Assembly: GCF_900104155.1 (NCBI RefSeq)
Contig: NZ_FMYB01000005.1
Coordinates: forward strand, 99,437 to 163,436
Length of the DNA: 64,000 nt
DNA from: Butyrivibrio sp. INlla16
GTDB taxonomy: Bacteria > Bacillota > Clostridia > Lachnospirales > Lachnospiraceae
Reading direction: 5' to 3'
Part shown: positions 62,185 to 64,000 of the stretch, piece after piece
Layout: each line of letters starts with the position of its first letter
Position numbering within the stretch: the stretch's first letter is position 1
Notes under the pieces: model-generated
Database searches by the model: none
The model's input: only the letters and a program-made list of their open reading frames with translations
Told to the model about the DNA's origin: nothing
Translations under genes and position numbers: made by a program

Positions 62185-63771
62185 CTATAGATTTCCGGCA
62201 GAAGGGTTAGCGTCCTTTCTTGGACGACCACGTGGCCGCTTGGGTTTTATTTCAATCTGATTCTTTGGCTTCGGCTTTCGCCCGCGTTTCTTAGGCTCAG
62301 GCTTTGGAGCCGGCTTTGAAAGCCCAAGAGCTTCGAGCTCTTCCGTTGCGGTTTGTATTGTGTGTACCCAAAAACCGTCATCGGATGATGGCTCTGCTGG
62401 TGCATCTGCCCTACGCCATGCTGATGAAAGATCATCCATAAGTTCACCATAGGACATCTGTTTCAGAAGTCCAGCATTTTCGGCTTTGCGGATAATTCTG
62501 CAGGTTGCAACAGTTGAGATAAAGTTTACAAACTCGCTGCCTATTACAGCAAAGTCACCCTGCTCACCAGTATGGTCAAGGCACTCATCACTCTTATAGC
62601 GTTTAAAGACCATCTCCAGAAGCCAGCGGTCCTGATAACACTTGTATGCTACTTCAGGAGCAAGGTCCTGATCTGATTCGAGAACCATTACGCCGAACGT
62701 ATTCCTTTTATCAGAGTACTTCTCAGGAGAAAAAGTGTTCTTACGCTTGGCGTTTGCAAGGTAAGTTGTTTCTTCCTTTGCAGCCTTCTTTGCATCTTTG
62801 AATGCGTAAAGGTAACGACCACCTTTAATTCTGGCTTTTTTATAAACCACATGGGCATCTATGCCCACAAGTACACCATCAAACGATAGCATGTCATTAT
62901 CAGAAATGCGTTTGTCGTTTCGCTTGATAGGTGTAAGGAAATGAAGATCAGGTCTTTCCGAAAGCTCTTCTTTAATCTTGCTCGGAGGAAAGCCCTTATC
63001 TGCGACAATGATTCCTCTTCTAAGATCATTATCGCGTATAAATGCAGGATATGACTTTGAATCTATACTGTTGCCAGGGAATATCTCGGCACATATGGGT
63101 TCCATCAGTTCAATGTCGTAAGCATAGAGAACGGAGACCTCGCTGCATCCTCGTACTCTCGCTTTGTAGGAGTATGCCGACAGGTCATTGACTATGCTTG
63201 TGTCCTGCTTTAAGGTGCCATCAATTGCTACGTGATGGTCAGCAGATGTAGCTTTCATGCGTAGCTGATAAAACATACTGCGCCGCGCTCCGTCCATACC
63301 AATCTTGTTAAACAGCTTACTGACAGAGTTTTTCGATATGGCTGCACCAGGATAGTCCTTACAGACAAAACAACGGTTGTAGTGTTGCGAAAGCCTGCTG
63401 TCAGTGACCTGAGGCTTAATGACCCTGAGCGAAGCGATTGCCATAATCGCATAGACATCAGAAGGGTCGTAAACTGCCAGCAGATCTTTTTCAATGTCCC
63501 GGGTCACTGAGTGAACAAGGGCAGAGGTTCCATAGGACAGCATATCAGGAACCACCGGAACAGATGAAGCAGTTGCTGTAACAGGGACATACTCGTGATT
63601 GATGATATGTCCGACAACCTTGCCGTTGCGCGGCTGAGGATTTCCACCTGCAACATATTTCGTGGATGCCCTTTCTCGAACAGCGTATCTTTTAGGGCCG
63701 TCACGTCCGCTGTCATCTACGATGGTATTTACTGGTCTGGGAACTGCACGGATATCTGCTGGAACTGGCAT
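62185..63771 (-). CDS. DDE transposase of insertion sequence B
   Basis: A 528-residue transposase. The catalytic residues are D184 (HVAIDGTLKQD), D258 (GIIVADKGFPPS) and E386, which lies in a perfect Y-x2-R-x3-E-x6-K signature (Y379, R382, E386, K393). FPGNSIDSKS between them matches FPGNMPDSRS in transposase A. The tail is basic with RGRKPK and RGRPRK, AT-hook-like. AAAGGAGG lies seven bases before ATG 63771. The frame is intact and complete, so the element may be mobile. Confidence 0.93.
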   Translation of the reverse strand: MPVPADIRAVPRPVNTIVDDSGRDGPKRYAVRERASTKYVAGGNPQPRNGKVVGHIINHEYVPVTATASSVPVVPDMLSYGTSALVHSVTRDIEKDLLAVYDPSDVYAIMAIASLRVIKPQVTDSRLSQHYNRCFVCKDYPGAAISKNSVSKLFNKIGMDGARRSMFYQLRMKATSADHHVAIDGTLKQDTSIVNDLSAYSYKARVRGCSEVSVLYAYDIELMEPICAEIFPGNSIDSKSYPAFIRDNDLRRGIIVADKGFPPSKIKEELSERPDLHFLTPIKRNDKRISDNDMLSFDGVLVGIDAHVVYKKARIKGGRYLYAFKDAKKAAKEETTYLANAKRKNTFSPEKYSDKRNTFGVMVLESDQDLAPEVAYKCYQDRWLLEMVFKRYKSDECLDHTGEQGDFAVIGSEFVNFISTVATCRIIRKAENAGLLKQMSYGELMDDLSSAWRRADAPAEPSSDDGFWVHTIQTATEELEALGLSKPAPKPEPKKRGRKPKPKNQIEIKPKRPRGRPRKDANPSAGNL

Positions 63772-63786
63772 AAGAAAGCCTCCTTT

Positions 63787-63826
63787 TATATAGTCCTATT
63801 ATACCATATCAGGACTATATATTCAA
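63787..63826 (-). promoter_or_regulatory. Transposase B promoter with embedded palindrome
   Basis: Minus-strand -35 TTGAAT (63821-63826), 17-base spacer, extended -10 TGGTATAAT (TATAAT at 63798-63803). The -10 lies in the loop of a palindrome with perfect 11-base arms (TATATAGTCCT and AGGACTATATA) at 63787-63821. The GGACTATA core is also in both terminal repeats (62182-62190 and 63972-63980). Confidence 0.78.
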
Positions 63827-63971
63827 GCTTTCTCTGTCCCATTTTACAAAAATCTGATGTCAAAGTGCAGTAAAAATCAAGGAAAATGATGCGGTTTACC
63901 AAGGATTTTTGCCTTTGGTGCACTCATTTTCTGACAAATGAAGTAACAAACCGCGGATTTATGGGCTTAAC
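63827..63971. other. Subterminal region of insertion sequence B
   Basis: A non-coding stretch between the transposase promoter and the right end. It contains GCGGTTT (63891-63897) and AAACCGC (63948-63954), which could pair across a 50-base loop, and inside that loop an imperfect ACCAAGG/CCTTTGGT hairpin. No gene is seen. It may protect the transposase promoter from read-through. Confidence 0.4.
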
Positions 63972-64000
63972 CTATAGTCCGGCGATTTGGGAAAGTTTTA

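Larger units (their letters stand above)
62169..63993. mobile_element. Insertion sequence B (IS4 superfamily)
   Basis: About 1.8 kb with one transposase. The terminal repeats match over about 22 bases: TTCCCAATCTGCCGGACTAT on the left, and TTCCCAAATCGCCGGACTAT when the right end is read inward. Only seven bases follow the right tip before the window ends, so target duplication cannot be checked. The left end overlaps the last codons of the transposase, whose stop lies within the repeat. It differs from insertion sequence A in sequence but has the same plan. Confidence 0.85.

Noticed and set aside
62161..64000. A target duplication for insertion sequence B.
   Set aside because: Left flank TAAAAGA and right flank AGTTTTA do not match and only seven bases follow the right end.
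1..64000. tRNA, rRNA, CRISPR arrays or phage genes.
   Set aside because: No cloverleaf-type segments, direct repeat-spacer series or phage structural proteins were found.

Overview
The window looks like a chromosomal segment of a low-to-mid GC, anaerobic, Gram-positive Clostridia, most likely Lachnospiraceae (Butyrivibrio/Pseudobutyrivibrio-like). This is an inference from gene content: HemZ, Rex, a glyQS-type glycyl-tRNA synthetase, the apt-rel-MBL-hemZ order, a sodium-pumping biotin-dependent decarboxylase cluster, a nickel/zinc-free core of housekeeping genes and strong AGGAGG-type ribosome sites. Nearly every gene is on the minus strand, as expected for one replichore. Only two genes (44346-45311 and 49902-50237) read on the plus strand. 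No tRNA, rRNA, CRISPR array or phage genes were seen.

Layout. 1-5000: an apparent metal-resistance operon read leftward from an ArsR/SmtB operator (ArsR repressor, small HMA metallochaperone, Zn/Cd/Pb P1B ATPase), running on into a serine hydrolase and the start of a purine nucleoside phosphorylase cut by the window edge. 5146-8787: a hypothetical protein, a phosphoribosyltransferase, a TVP38/DedA-like membrane protein and a MATE transporter. 8865-13985: hemZ, an MBL hydrolase, rel and apt. 14107-16131: insertion sequence A. 16148-22410: a lipoprotein, a two-component pair, a membrane protein and a glycogen debranching enzyme. 22530-27799: a five-gene carboxyltransferase/sodium pump operon. 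27965-37183: scpB-scpA, a phosphoesterase, rpsU, alaS, glyS, a lipoprotein, recO and era. 37176-44210: an M16C protease, an acidic-tailed membrane protein, YebC and a CBS/CorC protein. 44346-50237: a membrane J-domain protein, alr, nnr, a coiled-coil protein, rex and a small plus-strand gene. 50307-62070: an ABC-F ATPase, a large Fe-S flavoprotein, a phosphoesterase, a response regulator, a hybrid kinase and a GH3 beta-glucosidase. 62169-63993: insertion sequence B, then the window ends.

How genes work together. The decarboxylase cluster joins a CoA-ester carboxyltransferase and a pyruvate/oxaloacetate carboxyltransferase to one biotin carrier and one membrane pump, so carboxyl transfer could be coupled to sodium export. 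Rel, apt, PNP and the phosphoribosyltransferase belong to purine and stringent-response metabolism. ScpA and ScpB work in condensin. Era, RecO, alaS, glyS and rpsU are core translation and repair genes.

The most interesting signals are non-coding. Both insertion sequences carry a sigma-A promoter whose -10 box lies inside a palindrome, and the palindrome half-site recurs in each element's own terminal repeats. A hairpin with a short in-frame leader peptide precedes the large Fe-S flavoprotein gene. The rpsU leader has two alternative pairings around its Shine-Dalgarno sequence. A double-hairpin repeat is scattered between genes. On the protein side, Era has a roughly 60-residue insertion, and a polytopic membrane protein ends in a J-domain.
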